Shown: one piece after another, positions 9,071 to 20,858 of the stretch
Layout of the letters: each line of letters begins with the position of its first letter
How positions within the stretch are numbered: position 1 is the first letter of the stretch
Assembly: GCA_938002965.1 (NCBI GenBank)
Contig: CALKZY010000006.1
Location: forward strand, 62,001-126,000
DNA length: 64,000 nt
Direction of reading: 5' to 3'
Origin: an uncultured Acidimicrobiales bacterium
GTDB lineage: Bacteria > Actinomycetota > Acidimicrobiia > Acidimicrobiales > SZUA-35
Notes under the pieces: generated by a model
Database searches by the model: none
Seen by the model: the letters and a program-made list of their open reading frames with translations, nothing else
What the model was told of the DNA's origin: nothing
Position numbers and translations under genes: made by a program

Positions 9071-10704
9071 TACTGACCGGGGCCTTCCGTCCGGGGGCTA
9101 AATCCAGATCGAATCACAAACAACCAGGTTAGGACTCCGGACACTGCCAGGAGCGCAAGCGCCGGCACCGCCGTCTCCGCATAAAAGCCTTCGGCGTAAC
9201 CGGACCAGATTCTCGTCGCCAGCGTATCGAACCCGATTGGCGCCAGCAAAAGTGTGGCCGGTAGCTCCTTGACGGTGGACAACAGAACAAGTCCGGCACC
9301 GGAGATCAGGCCGGGCCTCATCAGTGGAAACTGCACACGCCCGAAGCGCCGTAGCAACTGCGGTTCGAGAAGCGAAGCCGACTCTCTGACGTTGGCCGGA
9401 ACAGCCCGCACCGCATTCTCAGCCGACCCCAGAGCTTGCGCTCCGAAGTGGACGATGTAAACGGCGATAAGAGCCGGAAGAGTCTGGTACATCCAGGAGA
9501 AGCCCGGCGTATTGAGCGTCCAGAACACCATCGACAAGGCCAAAACCACACCGGGAAGGGCGAACCCTGTCAACACCGCGGTGGTACACACCGCCGTCAA
9601 TCGCGAACGGGACCGGATCGACAACGTGGCCACCGGCAGCATCACCACAATGGTGAAAAAGGCGGTAACTAGACCGGCTAACGCTGTATTGACGATGGCT
9701 GGCGGTAGACGCCCAAGGTTGACCCGTCCATCTACCAGGCCTCTTGTCGCCCAGACGGCGAAACTTGTTACCGGAACCACGAGGGCGAACAACACAACGG
9801 TCCAACCGGCCAGGGCGACCGGCCAACGAAAGCGGCCGAGGCGTACTGAGGCACCACGACTGGAATCGGCTCGAGAGTCGGGACGAAAACTCGACTCGAC
9901 TGATCGCTCGATAAGGACGACAACCACTGCCAAGAGCATCAAGACGGCAGCCGCCAGGAACGACGCCCCTTGATCAGCGAGGAACGAGGCAAAAACGACC
10001 CGGGTAAGCGTGTCGTATCCCAACAACTGCACCGCACCGAACTCTGACAGGGTGTAGAGGAACACCAAGAGGGTTCCGCTCAAGATGGCTGGTCGAAGCT
10101 GAGGTACCGTCACTGCGAAAAACGTTTCTACCTGCGACCGACCAAGAAGCAGAGCTGACTCATGGAGCGACCCGGACAGCGAACGGGCCCGGGCCATGAC
10201 CGGGAGTAGCACGTACGGAAACGTGAAAAGAGTAAGGAATAGCCATGATGGCCAAAAGCCCCGAAGACGGATCGGCCCCAGCGGATCGCCGCCGATCACG
10301 GCGACTCTGAGATCCATGGCCGCCGACAACACGCCGTGCAAGATGCCGCCGGGGGCGAATGCCGCCAGATAGGCGGCTGCCCCAACGAACGACGGAAGAA
10401 CCAGGGCAAGAGGTAGCACAGCGCGCAAGGCCCCGATCGAGGGGGCATCACTGGACGTCACAGCCCAGCCGAAGAACGTTCCGATAACGGCCGCCGACGC
10501 CGAAACCGTCACGGCAAGAATGATGCTGCGTCCAGTCGGGGCCAGAGTTTCGCCAAGTCCACCAACCGCCCCCGCTTGAAACGTCCGCAACAAGATGTAA
10601 AGGGCCGGCATAGCAAAGGCCACAGCCACCCCGGCGACAAAGATCTTCAATGGGGACCGTTCGGCTCCCAACCATTGAAAAGATCCTGTCTGGATGGCTC
10701 TCAC
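9070..10704 (-). CDS. fbpB: Iron(III)-type ABC transporter permease (fused two-domain)
   Basis: A 544-residue membrane protein made of two tandem binding-protein-dependent permease domains, each with about six helices, as in FbpB/SfuB. EAA-type loops are visible in both halves: ESALLLGRSQVETFFAVTVP in the first and RESASLLEPQLLRRFGRVQF in the second. It lies 3 bases downstream of the binding-protein gene and overlaps the ATPase gene, forming a three-gene operon for ferric iron uptake. Confidence 0.88.
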   Translation of the reverse strand: MRAIQTGSFQWLGAERSPLKIFVAGVAVAFAMPALYILLRTFQAGAVGGLGETLAPTGRSIILAVTVSASAAVIGTFFGWAVTSSDAPSIGALRAVLPLALVLPSFVGAAAYLAAFAPGGILHGVLSAAMDLRVAVIGGDPLGPIRLRGFWPSWLFLTLFTFPYVLLPVMARARSLSGSLHESALLLGRSQVETFFAVTVPQLRPAILSGTLLVFLYTLSEFGAVQLLGYDTLTRVVFASFLADQGASFLAAAVLMLLAVVVVLIERSVESSFRPDSRADSSRGASVRLGRFRWPVALAGWTVVLFALVVPVTSFAVWATRGLVDGRVNLGRLPPAIVNTALAGLVTAFFTIVVMLPVATLSIRSRSRLTAVCTTAVLTGFALPGVVLALSMVFWTLNTPGFSWMYQTLPALIAVYIVHFGAQALGSAENAVRAVPANVRESASLLEPQLLRRFGRVQFPLMRPGLISGAGLVLLSTVKELPATLLLAPIGFDTLATRIWSGYAEGFYAETAVPALALLAVSGVLTWLFVIRSGFSPRTEGPGQ

Positions 10705-10707
10705 AGG

Positions 10708-11715
10708 TCAGCCCTCAAAACCGGCGTCAACTATGAGCTGGCGTGTGGCGGTCAATCCACCTTCCAGCTCCTCAAGGTCGATGCCTCCAACATCGCCAAA
10801 GCTGGCGGGTGGGATGACCGATGACGGTTCGATTCCAGAGGCCAATGGGTATTCAAAGGTTTCGTCGGCAAAGTAGCGTTGTGCAGGCTCCGACAGCAGC
10901 CACTCCAGCAGTGTGTCGGCGGCTTCGCTCTCCGAACTGACAAGTTTGGCCGCTGCGGTGACGATGAGCACCGAGCCGACGTCGTCGGTTGCAAACTGGT
11001 GGTTCAGCGCAGGATGGTCCGGGTCCTCCGCTTGAGCACGAAAGTTGTAGTAATGGTTGACGAGCCCGGCCGCTACCTCACCTCGACCCACAGCCTCCAC
11101 GATGGCGCTGTTCTTGGCGTAACTCTGAGCCTCGTTGGCGTTGATGTCAGTCAACCACTGGGCTGTTGGTTCCTCACCTAGCTCAAACCTCATAGCGGTT
11201 ACGAAGTCCTGGAACGACCCGTTGGCCGGAGCGATGCCAAGACGGCCGGCCCATGCCCGATCAGCTACATCCAGAACAGAATCAGGCAGCTCGGACTCGT
11301 CGACAAGATCTGGGTTGTAGACCAGCACTCGTTGACGTCCGCTGATTCCGACCCAACGCCCGTCGTCATCGCGGGTTCCGTCCGCCACGCGACCGAGGAC
11401 GGTTTCCGGTAGCTCGGTCAGCAGGCCTGCTTGATCAAGAAAGCCGACGGCACCAGGGCTTTGGGAGAGGAACAAGTCAGCCGGCGACTGGTCGCCCTCC
11501 TCGGCGATTAGTCTCGCCAGCACGTCGGACTCGTTGTATTGGACTCGGACTTCGATACCGGTTTCGGCGGTGAAGTCTTCCAGCACCTGCGCCATCAGGT
11601 CTTCGTTCCGGCCCGAGTAGATGGTCACCGAGTCGTCGCTGTCACCGGTGCACGAGCTAAGGGTCACAACCAGGATCGCCAGGGGCATCCAACGTCCAAG
11701 AATTCTCAAAATCAT
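10708..11715 (-). CDS. fbpA: Iron(III)-binding lipoprotein of ABC transporter
   Basis: A 335-residue extracellular solute-binding protein. The N-terminus carries a lipoprotein signal peptide ending in LSSC, with the Cys near residue 22. The mature part begins VTIYSGRNEDLMAQVLEDF, typical of FbpA/FutA ferric-binding proteins, and the NHYYNFR motif supplies the paired tyrosines that usually coordinate Fe3+. It is the first gene of the operon; an imperfect DtxR/IdeR-like inverted repeat sits about 32 bases upstream of its start, so iron repression is likely. Confidence 0.87.
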   Translation of the reverse strand: MILRILGRWMPLAILVVTLSSCTGDSDDSVTIYSGRNEDLMAQVLEDFTAETGIEVRVQYNESDVLARLIAEEGDQSPADLFLSQSPGAVGFLDQAGLLTELPETVLGRVADGTRDDDGRWVGISGRQRVLVYNPDLVDESELPDSVLDVADRAWAGRLGIAPANGSFQDFVTAMRFELGEEPTAQWLTDINANEAQSYAKNSAIVEAVGRGEVAAGLVNHYYNFRAQAEDPDHPALNHQFATDDVGSVLIVTAAAKLVSSESEAADTLLEWLLSEPAQRYFADETFEYPLASGIEPSSVIPPASFGDVGGIDLEELEGGLTATRQLIVDAGFEG

Positions 11716-11746
11716 CTAGCGGATGGTACCAACCATAGCTGCATTG

Positions 11747-11759
11747 TTAGGCGACCTTA
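11747..11759. promoter_or_regulatory. Candidate DtxR/IdeR-type operator
   Basis: TTAGGCGACCTTA is an inverted repeat (TTAGG/CCTTA, one mismatch) with a 3-base centre, resembling half of the IdeR consensus (TTAGG...CCTAA). It lies between the iron-transporter operon and the DtxR-family gene, close to where the -35 region of the transporter promoter would be. Confidence 0.5.
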
Positions 11760-11849
11760 TCAGAGTTCGTATAGCGGTCAGACGTCACAGTATACGGTGC
11801 CACAGCCATGACCTGGCAGCTGCCCTATCACCGGTCGGATGGGTCGGTG

Positions 11850-11861
11850 TATAGTTGAACC
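11850..11861 (+). promoter_or_regulatory. Leaderless promoter -10 of the DtxR-family gene
   Basis: TATAGT ends exactly six bases before the ATG, so transcription would begin at or next to the start codon. No Shine-Dalgarno sequence is present. GTATA and TATAC half-sites at 11769-11773 and 11791-11795 form a wider inverted repeat upstream that could be an operator. Confidence 0.6.
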
Positions 11862-12533
11862 ATGACCGAATACACCTCGCCGGAGCACCACCCTGCATAC
11901 GAGGAGTATTGCGAAACAATCTTCGAGCTGGCCGAGGACGGACTCACCGTCATCCAAGCCCGAATCGCCGAACGACTGGACGTCTCGCGCCCAGCCGTCT
12001 CGGAAATGATCCGGCGAATGAGTAGCGATGATCTGGTGACAATCGATGACGGTGAGATTCGATTGACCGACAAAGGCAAAAACCTGGCTCAGACCATGGT
12101 GCGCCGGCATCGCCTGGCCGAGCGTTTCCTTACCGACGTCCTGAACCTGTCATGGGCCGAGGCCCACCACGAGGCGGGTAAGTGGGAACACGTCATCAGC
12201 CCTCGAGTCGAAGCCGCAATCGTTGAACAGCTGGGAGATCCGACGACTTGCCCTCACGGCAACCCGATCCCCGGTTCCGGATACGTCGAGCCGGACGCCG
12301 TAACCCTGGTGGAAGCCGACACCGACACCGAACTTACCGTCACTCGCATTCCCGAAGAACTCGAGTTCACTCCCGGGCTGCTGGAGTTTCTTGAAGAGAA
12401 CCAGCTTCAGCCTGGGGCAACAGCACGGATAATCACAAAGGCACCGGATGGGACAACCACCTTGGATGTCAGCGGAAACATCGTCGGGCTCAGCGCATTT
12501 ACAGCCGAACGAATCATGGTCAGCACCGGCTAG
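11862..12533 (+). CDS. DtxR/IdeR-family metal-dependent repressor
   Basis: A 223-residue protein with an N-terminal winged HTH (LTVIQARIAERLDVSRPAVSEM), a dimerisation and metal-binding domain (RRHRLAERFLTDVL, then KWEHVISPRVE and GNPIPGSG) and a C-terminal SH3-like domain, the full DtxR/IdeR architecture. It should repress the divergent iron-uptake operon when loaded with metal. The residue that aligns with Cys102 of DtxR, just before the WEHV motif, appears to be Gly here, so metal selectivity may differ from classical IdeR. Transcription looks leaderless. It converges on proB. Confidence 0.88.
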   Translation: MTEYTSPEHHPAYEEYCETIFELAEDGLTVIQARIAERLDVSRPAVSEMIRRMSSDDLVTIDDGEIRLTDKGKNLAQTMVRRHRLAERFLTDVLNLSWAEAHHEAGKWEHVISPRVEAAIVEQLGDPTTCPHGNPIPGSGYVEPDAVTLVEADTDTELTVTRIPEELEFTPGLLEFLEENQLQPGATARIITKAPDGTTTLDVSGNIVGLSAFTAERIMVSTG

Positions 12534-12548
12534 CGACCACAGCCCGGC

Positions 12549-14932
<2,384 letters not shown>

Positions 14933-15006
14933 TCACCTACGTTGCTTGATGCCACCCTTTGGAGGATGGCTTGAGGAGCTACGCCCACGGCGGACGCAGC
15001 GGGAAA

Positions 15007-15258
15007 TCAGTCTTGAATGATGTCGACGAGTCGTCGGCCCTTGCGGAAACCGAACTTCACTCGGCCGTCGGCAGTGGCGAACAGTGTGTCGTCACCACCA
15101 CGGCTGACGTTGCGACCTGCGTGGAACTTGGTTCCTCGCTGCCTGACAATGATGGATCCGGCTGGGAGTTCCTCGCCGTCGAAGGCCTTCACGCCGAGCC
15201 GCTGGCTCCGTGAATCTCTGCCGTTGCGGGTTGAACCGCCACCTTTGGTCTTTGACAT
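15007..15258 (-). CDS. rpmA: Ribosomal protein L27
   Basis: An 83-residue L27 starting [16 protein letters not shown], followed by the conserved [20 protein letters not shown] and [20 protein letters not shown]. The start was placed at the ATG giving the normal L27 N-terminus; longer in-frame starts run back into rplU. One base separates it from the rplU stop. Confidence 0.96.
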   Translation of the reverse strand: MSKTKGGGSTRNGRDSRSQRLGVKAFDGEELPAGSIIVRQRGTKFHAGRNVSRGGDDTLFATADGRVKFGFRKGRRLVDIIQD

Positions 15259-15259
15259 A

Positions 15260-15568
15260 TCAGCCTCGCGTAATTCCCGTGATCTCGATGGTGGCGTACG
15301 TCTGGCGATGACCGAACCGGCGACGGTTGTTGGTCTTCGACTTGTACGTAAACCCGTCGATCTTCTTGCCTTTGGTCTCCTCGACGATGCGAGCGGTGAC
15401 AGATGCCCCGTCAAGCTCGGTCGGGGTAGCCAGAACCTGGTCGCCGTCAACGAGCAGCACCGGCCGCAGGTCGACGTCAGCACCGGGCTCGCCAAGGCGT
15501 TCCACCTTGATCTGCTGTCCTTCTTTTACCCGGTACTGCTTGCCACCGGTAGCAACGATTGCGTACAT
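15260..15568 (-). CDS. rplU: Ribosomal protein L21
   Basis: A 102-residue L21 with the family start [18 protein letters not shown] and the late [15 protein letters not shown] motif that contacts 23S rRNA. It sits between the Rne/Rng gene and rpmA, the usual bacterial L21-L27 pairing. Confidence 0.96.
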   Translation of the reverse strand: MYAIVATGGKQYRVKEGQQIKVERLGEPGADVDLRPVLLVDGDQVLATPTELDGASVTARIVEETKGKKIDGFTYKSKTNNRRRFGHRQTYATIEITGITRG

Positions 15569-15588
15569 AACTGTTCAAGCCTATCTGT

Positions 15589-17418
15589 TTAGCGACCCGA
15601 TTTGCTCTGCTCGTCGGGCGCTCCGTCGGAAATGTTCACGCCCCTGCCTGCACAGTGCGGGCACTGGACTGACAGGGATTCCAACAGACCCTCTCCGATC
15701 CGCTTGCGGGTCATCTCGACCAAGCCCAACGCAGAGATGTCGAACACCTGCGTTCTGGTCTTGTCGCGGTTGAGTGCCCGACGGAAGACCCGCATTACTT
15801 CTTCGCGGTTCTTCTTGCTCTCCATGTCGACGAAGTCGATCACGATGATACCGCCGATATCACGCAGCCGGAGCTGATGTGCGATGCCTTCGGCCGCCTC
15901 GAGGTTGTTCTGAAAGACCGTCTCTTCAAGACTGGACTTACCGACGTTCTTGCCGGTGTTGACATCAATAACCGTCAGCGCTTCCGTCGACTCGATGATC
16001 AACGAGCCACCCGAGGGCAACCAGACCTTCTTGTCAAGCGCCTTGTGGAGTTGTTCATGGACGTGATAGCGCTCGTACAGCGGCAGCTGCTCGACTGTCG
16101 AGTCATAGAACTTGACCCGCTCGGCCAGCGCCGGCGTGATTGCTCTGACGTAGTCTGAGACGTCCTCGTACAGGGATTCGTCGTCAATAGCGACTTCCCG
16201 ATACTCCTTGTTGAACTCCTCGCGAATAACACGTGTGGACATGTCCGGCTCGCGATAGAGCAGAGCCGGAGCTTTCGCCTGCTTCGACAACTTTTCGATC
16301 TGACGCCATTGCTCGAGGAGACCGGTGACATCCCGCTCGATCTCCGCCGCCGTAACATTGTCGGCTGCGGTTCTCACAATAATGCCGTGCTCAGCTGGGC
16401 GAACCCGATCAAGGATCTGACGCAGGCGTTTACGTTCCTGGTCCGAGAGCCGTTTCGAGATGCCGTACGTCGAACTATTGGGAACAAGTACGACGAAGCG
16501 GCCCGGTAGTGAAACTTCGGTCGTGAGCCGAGCGCCCTTGTGAGCGATCGGGTTCTTGGTGACCTGGCAGAGAATGGGTTGACGGGCTCGAAGAATTTGC
16601 TCAATCTTCGGCTGGCCCGACCCTCCATCGAGGTCATCGTTCTCGTGCTGGACATCACCGCGGTAGATCACCGCGTTCTTTGGCGTCCCGATGTCAACGA
16701 ATGCCGCTTCCATCCCGGGGAGCACGTTCTGAACACGCCCAAGGTAGATGTTGCCGTGAATCTGGAAGACGTCATCTGCCGGGCGGGAGACGTAATACTC
16801 GATCAGGTTACGACCCTCGAGAATTGCGATGTGAGTGGCGTCAGCCTTCTTCGACACCGCCATCAAATAGCGGCCTATGGGGCGACCCTTACGTGACCGA
16901 CCACGGCGCTGCTCGAGCGTCTCCTCGTCGAGTTCGAGCTCGCCATCGGGGATGACATGACCCACCGGCTGATGGGTATTACCTCGACCGCCACGGCTGC
17001 GACGCCGGGATCGAGAGCGGCGACCGCCTCCGGAGTCCGGCTGGCCATCTTGGTTGCCACCGGAGTTCTGACTGTTGCGGTTGTTTCCGCCTTCGGAATC
17101 GCCGCCGCCACCTTTGCGCCCACTACCGGAGCGTCGGCGCCTCCGCCGTCGGCCTCCACCGGAGCCTTCGGACTTCTCTCCGTCCTTTTGCTGGGGGGCG
17201 GAGTCGTCTTGTGACGGCGCAGGGCGAGTGTCGCCAATCTTAGGTTTTGATGATGTTGAGCCTTGCTCTGAGTTGCTTTGCTTGGCTGAACTATCGGACG
17301 CCGAACGACGTTTTGCCGTCTTCTCAACAGCCTTAGGCGATTCGGTAGTTGCTGATTTCTGCTTTTCGGCTCGTTGCCGCTCGGGAGCTGGAGATTCGCT
17401 CTCCGTGCTTTCCGACAT
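15589..17418 (-). CDS. rng: Rne/Rng family ribonuclease (RNase E/G)
   Basis: About 609 residues. The N-terminal 150 are a disordered, basic and Gly/Ser/Arg-rich region (GGGRRRRRRRSGSGRKGGGG and similar), as in actinobacterial RNase E, where it binds RNA and partners. Next come the S1 domain (NIYLGRVQNVLPGMEAAFVD), the 5'-sensor region and the DNase I-like catalytic core with DVNTGKNVGKSSLEETV and GGIIVIDFVDME. A CPHCAGRG zinc-link motif lies near the C-terminus. The start is set at ATG 17418 because AAGGGA precedes it and the earlier in-frame start lies inside a stable hairpin. It leads the run into rplU. Confidence 0.92.
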   Translation of the reverse strand: MSESTESESPAPERQRAEKQKSATTESPKAVEKTAKRRSASDSSAKQSNSEQGSTSSKPKIGDTRPAPSQDDSAPQQKDGEKSEGSGGGRRRRRRRSGSGRKGGGGDSEGGNNRNSQNSGGNQDGQPDSGGGRRSRSRRRSRGGRGNTHQPVGHVIPDGELELDEETLEQRRGRSRKGRPIGRYLMAVSKKADATHIAILEGRNLIEYYVSRPADDVFQIHGNIYLGRVQNVLPGMEAAFVDIGTPKNAVIYRGDVQHENDDLDGGSGQPKIEQILRARQPILCQVTKNPIAHKGARLTTEVSLPGRFVVLVPNSSTYGISKRLSDQERKRLRQILDRVRPAEHGIIVRTAADNVTAAEIERDVTGLLEQWRQIEKLSKQAKAPALLYREPDMSTRVIREEFNKEYREVAIDDESLYEDVSDYVRAITPALAERVKFYDSTVEQLPLYERYHVHEQLHKALDKKVWLPSGGSLIIESTEALTVIDVNTGKNVGKSSLEETVFQNNLEAAEGIAHQLRLRDIGGIIVIDFVDMESKKNREEVMRVFRRALNRDKTRTQVFDISALGLVEMTRKRIGEGLLESLSVQCPHCAGRGVNISDGAPDEQSKSGR

Positions 17419-17435
17419 AGTGAAGATCCCTTCTG

Positions 17436-17463
17436 GCAAGATGCTCGTTGACGAGCATCTTGC
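17436..17463 (-). promoter_or_regulatory. Perfect 12-bp hairpin in the rne/rng 5' leader
   Basis: GCAAGATGCTCG and CGAGCATCTTGC pair perfectly around a TTGA loop. The hairpin lies between the DUF2344 stop codon and the rne/rng Shine-Dalgarno, with no U-tract. It could be a processing or autoregulatory element, or a weak attenuator. Enterobacterial rne is known to control itself through a structured leader; applying that here is inference. Confidence 0.6.
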
Positions 17464-18198
17464 TCATGACACGCACTCCAAAGTGCGTTCGGTCGACGAC
17501 ACTGGAGCCACAGGCTCGCGACGTTCGCCGTCGACAAAAGTCCATTGGTTGGTTCGGCGGACCCGTCCCTCTAGGAGCCCTTCCAATCCGAGCACGTCCA
17601 CCAATTCGGCGGGACGAAGCGCGGACGGTCGGGTGGCCAGCTCGGCGACCAGCTGTGTGCCGGTCTCGGTCTGGCCCTCGACTGTTAGATCGATGATCAT
17701 CGGTCGAACGTCGTCGGTTCGGGTTTTGCCTTTTCGAATTCGATCCAGGGGCAGCTCGGCGGCGCTGATGGCACGGCTGACGGCATCAACCACTGCTTCG
17801 TGGGTGGTGCCGATAACTTCGATCCTCCAGCGGCAGCTGGAGATTGCCTCCTGCAAAGACTCTTCGCCGACCCTGGTCCAGCGGAGAGCCTCGACGGTTA
17901 GACCGTCGGGAAGCGCAGAGGTCAACTCGACTACAAGATCGTCGGTGTTGACTTTTTCGGTGAGTTCAACGTCGAGAAACTCGGCGTCGGACTCGTGGGC
18001 GACGCTAAGCGCCAACCCGAAACTCAGTTTTGGCCGCGGTGAAAAACCCTGGCTGTAGGCCACGGGAAGCTGCACCTTTCGGCAAGCCCGCTCGAAGAGC
18101 CTGGCTACATCACGGTGGCTGACAAATCGGATCTTGCCCGACTTGGTGTAGCGGATTCGTAGATGGTGGGCGAGATGCTGGGGCTGAGGGCCGCTCAT
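17464..18198 (-). CDS. DUF2344 / TIGR03936 radical-SAM-associated protein
   Basis: A 244-residue protein starting HHLRIRYTKSGKIRFVSHRD, the hallmark of TIGR03936 (DUF2344), with a later YSQGFSPRPKLSFGLALSV motif. It overlaps the upstream radical SAM gene by four bases (ATGA). In many genomes these two occur as neighbours or as a fusion and precede rne, L21 and L27. The reaction is not established; a link to RNA or ribosome modification is an inference from context. Confidence 0.9.
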   Translation of the reverse strand: MSGPQPQHLAHHLRIRYTKSGKIRFVSHRDVARLFERACRKVQLPVAYSQGFSPRPKLSFGLALSVAHESDAEFLDVELTEKVNTDDLVVELTSALPDGLTVEALRWTRVGEESLQEAISSCRWRIEVIGTTHEAVVDAVSRAISAAELPLDRIRKGKTRTDDVRPMIIDLTVEGQTETGTQLVAELATRPSALRPAELVDVLGLEGLLEGRVRRTNQWTFVDGERREPVAPVSSTERTLECVS

Positions 18199-20180
18199 AG
18201 GAGCACCTCGTTGCCGGTCGAATCGCCCTTGGAACGAGTCGACGGCTTAGACGACAAGAGACTCACCGGCACAGCACCGCCGACCGTCAGGTCCTGACCT
18301 GTTCCCTGGCTACCTCCGGCCGGAGGCGTCGCCGAAGCCACAACGTGCTCGATGCCATAGCCAGTGCAAGCGCCACAGTCGTAGCACGGAATCCACCGGC
18401 AGTCCTCAAGACCGACTTCGGCAAGAGCGTCTTGCCAATCGGTCCACAGAAAGTCTTTGTGCAAGCCAGCCCAAAGATGATCCCAGGGCAGTGGCTCTTC
18501 CTCGGTCCGATGACGAAATACGATGTCTTCGGCGGAAAGCCCGTTGTCAGCCAGTGCATCAAGCCACAATTGCAGGTCGAAATGCTCGGACCACTCCTGG
18601 AACGTGCCACCGTTGCGCCATACCTGCTCGATGACGGGACCGATGCGACGGTCCCCTCGACTGGCGATGCCCTCAGCCAATGTGGCTTTCGGGTCATGCC
18701 ATTTCAGCTGAACCCCGCGCAGCTTACGCGACGCGTCCCGCAGGAGATTGACCTTGCGTTGGAGTTCGATGTCAGTGTTCTGGCCGAACCATTGGAACGG
18801 GGTGAACGGCTTGGGGACGAACCCCCCGACCGATACTGTAACGCTGGCCCGGTTGTTGTACTTCTTGCCGATGGCCACGCAGTTCTTGGCCAGTTCAATG
18901 ATTCCAAGCGTGTCCTCGTCGGTTTCGGACGGCAGCCCGATCAAGAAGTAGAGCTTGACCCGCTTCCAACCTTGGGAGAACGCCGACTCGACGGCACCAT
19001 AAAGGTCTTCTTCTCGAATCAGCTTGTTGATGATCTGACGCATCCGCCAGGTGCCCGCCTCGGGTGCGAACGTTAGACCGCTGCGCTTGGCTCGTTGGAT
19101 CTGGGCGGCAATACCAACTCCGAAGGCGTCTACTCGAAGACTGGGTAGCGAGACCGACAGTGGACCGCACCCAGCATCGTCGGCGTCATCTATAAGCCCG
19201 GTGACGACACCTTCAATGTTCGAAAAGTCGGCGGTAGATAGTGACGTGAGGCTAACTTCGTCGTACCCAGTTCGGGCCAGGCCTTCCGAAACCATGGTGC
19301 GCACCTGATCTTCGGGGCGCTCTCGAACCGGCCGGGTGATCATGCCGGCCTGACAGAAACGACAACCCCGGGTACAGCCCCGGAAGACCTCGACGTTCAG
19401 GCGGTCATGCACCACCTCAGTCAGGGGAACAAGCTGTTGCTTCGGATAGGGCCATTCAGCCAGGTCGGCGACAGTGCGCTTCGAAATCTGCTGGGGAACG
19501 GACTCATCGATTGGCTCGATGGAGGCGATCTTCGGACCGTCGTAGGTGACGACATACAACGAGGGCACATAGACGGACTCGACGTCGGCCAGTCTGCGAA
19601 GGATCGTGGTCCGGTCCCAGCCGTTCTCACGTCCACGAGCGAGGACGTCGGTGATGTCACCGACCACTTCTTCACCATCACCAAGCACGACCGCGTCCAA
19701 AAAGTCGGCCAGCGGCTCGGGGTTGTAGGTGCAGTGTCCTCCGGCGATGACCAGTGGATGATCTTCCGATCGCTCTTCGGCCCGAACCGGGACTCCGGAA
19801 AGATCGATGCAGTTCAACAGGTTCGTGTAGGTGAGTTCGGCTGACAGATTGAACGCCAGAACATCAAACTCACCGCACGGAGTGTGGTGCTCGACGGAGA
19901 AGAGCGGAACGCCTTCGGCCCTCATCAACTCCTCAAGGTCACCCCATGGGGCGTAGGACCGATCGGCTCGAGCGTCCGGGCGCTCGTTGATGATCTCGTA
20001 CAGAATCTGAAGACCCTGATTGGGTAACCCCACCTCGTACGTGTCGGGGTAAATGAAACACCAACCGATAAGAGCGGGGTCGGGAAACTTGGCTTTCGCG
20101 CCGTCTTCACTTCCGATGTATCGGGCGGGCTTTTGCACCCTAGGGAGAAGCGGCTCCAGTTGGGGCCAAACAGTCGTCAT
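18195..20180 (-). CDS. TIGR03960 B12-binding-like radical SAM protein
   Basis: A 661-residue protein. The N-terminal ~190 residues contain a cobalamin-binding-like domain; a radical SAM domain follows, with the cluster motif CTRGCRFC and GMITRPVRERP directly after it. The rest includes the conserved FAPEAGTWRMRQIINK and LYFLIGLPSETDED segments of TIGR03960. CYDCGACTGYG near the C-terminus may bind a second metal centre. The substrate is unknown. Confidence 0.92.
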   Translation of the reverse strand: MTTVWPQLEPLLPRVQKPARYIGSEDGAKAKFPDPALIGWCFIYPDTYEVGLPNQGLQILYEIINERPDARADRSYAPWGDLEELMRAEGVPLFSVEHHTPCGEFDVLAFNLSAELTYTNLLNCIDLSGVPVRAEERSEDHPLVIAGGHCTYNPEPLADFLDAVVLGDGEEVVGDITDVLARGRENGWDRTTILRRLADVESVYVPSLYVVTYDGPKIASIEPIDESVPQQISKRTVADLAEWPYPKQQLVPLTEVVHDRLNVEVFRGCTRGCRFCQAGMITRPVRERPEDQVRTMVSEGLARTGYDEVSLTSLSTADFSNIEGVVTGLIDDADDAGCGPLSVSLPSLRVDAFGVGIAAQIQRAKRSGLTFAPEAGTWRMRQIINKLIREEDLYGAVESAFSQGWKRVKLYFLIGLPSETDEDTLGIIELAKNCVAIGKKYNNRASVTVSVGGFVPKPFTPFQWFGQNTDIELQRKVNLLRDASRKLRGVQLKWHDPKATLAEGIASRGDRRIGPVIEQVWRNGGTFQEWSEHFDLQLWLDALADNGLSAEDIVFRHRTEEEPLPWDHLWAGLHKDFLWTDWQDALAEVGLEDCRWIPCYDCGACTGYGIEHVVASATPPAGGSQGTGQDLTVGGAVPVSLLSSKPSTRSKGDSTGNEVLL

Positions 20181-20249
20181 CCAATGACTTCCTAGCGACC
20201 CACCCTACCGCACAAACAACCGGCAGGGATGGTTCCAACCCCCACCGGA

Positions 20250-20286
20250 AGGCGCCCGTCGGCAACGGTTCAACCGACAGACGCCT
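20250..20286 (-). terminator. Possible terminator hairpin after ndk
   Basis: An imperfect inverted repeat (AGGCG...CGCCT with an inner GTCGG/CCGAC) lies just beyond the ndk stop. There is no U-tract, so it may be a hairpin-only terminator or another structure. Confidence 0.4.
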
Positions 20287-20313
20287 GATGCGACAAACGA
20301 GCGCTAAAAACTA

Positions 20314-20727
20314 CTAGGAGGCGAGCTCGGGGAAGAAGATTGAGATCTCGCGAGCGGCCGACTCGTTCGAGTCGGAACCGTGCACCAGATTCTCGGTGAG
20401 GATCGTGCCGTAGTCACCTCGAATGGTGCCTGGAGGGGCATCCACAGGATTGGTCGAGCCCATCAGAGTACGGACGACGGCATAGGTGTCCTCGGGACCC
20501 TCAAGTACGCACAACATGGCAGGACTCCGGCTCATGAAGGCGACAAGGTCGGGATAGAACGGCTTCTCGACATGCTCGGCGTAGTGCTTGGCCAATGTGG
20601 CCTCGTCAAGGAGACGAAGCTCGGCGGCGACGATCTTCAGACCCTTCTGCTCGAAACGGTCGAGGATACGACCCACATATCCGCGTTCTACGGCATCGGG
20701 CTTACAGATCACAAAGGTACGGTTCAC
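20314..20727 (-). CDS. ndk: Nucleoside diphosphate kinase
   Basis: A 137-residue Ndk with the start MNRTFVICKPDAVERGYVGR, the conserved MSRSPAMLCVLEG segment and the active-site His in NLVHGSDSNESAAREI. It equalises NTP and dNTP pools through a phosphohistidine. Length is typical. Confidence 0.96.
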   Translation of the reverse strand: MNRTFVICKPDAVERGYVGRILDRFEQKGLKIVAAELRLLDEATLAKHYAEHVEKPFYPDLVAFMSRSPAMLCVLEGPEDTYAVVRTLMGSTNPVDAPPGTIRGDYGTILTENLVHGSDSNESAAREISIFFPELAS

Positions 20728-20858
20728 GGCGATCAGACTAGATCGATCGGCCCGGCATCGAAACCCGCGGGCCCAGGTCGTCCGCCTTATCGCTGTGGAG
20801 GAGGTCTGCTCTCCGCCTCCGCTCTAAAGCCAGCAGCGATCCAGTCGACCACCTAAGG

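Noticed and set aside
16957..18058. Long plus-strand frame opposite rne/rng and DUF2344
   Set aside because: It is a shadow of the repetitive Arg/Gly codons on the other strand and shows no domain.
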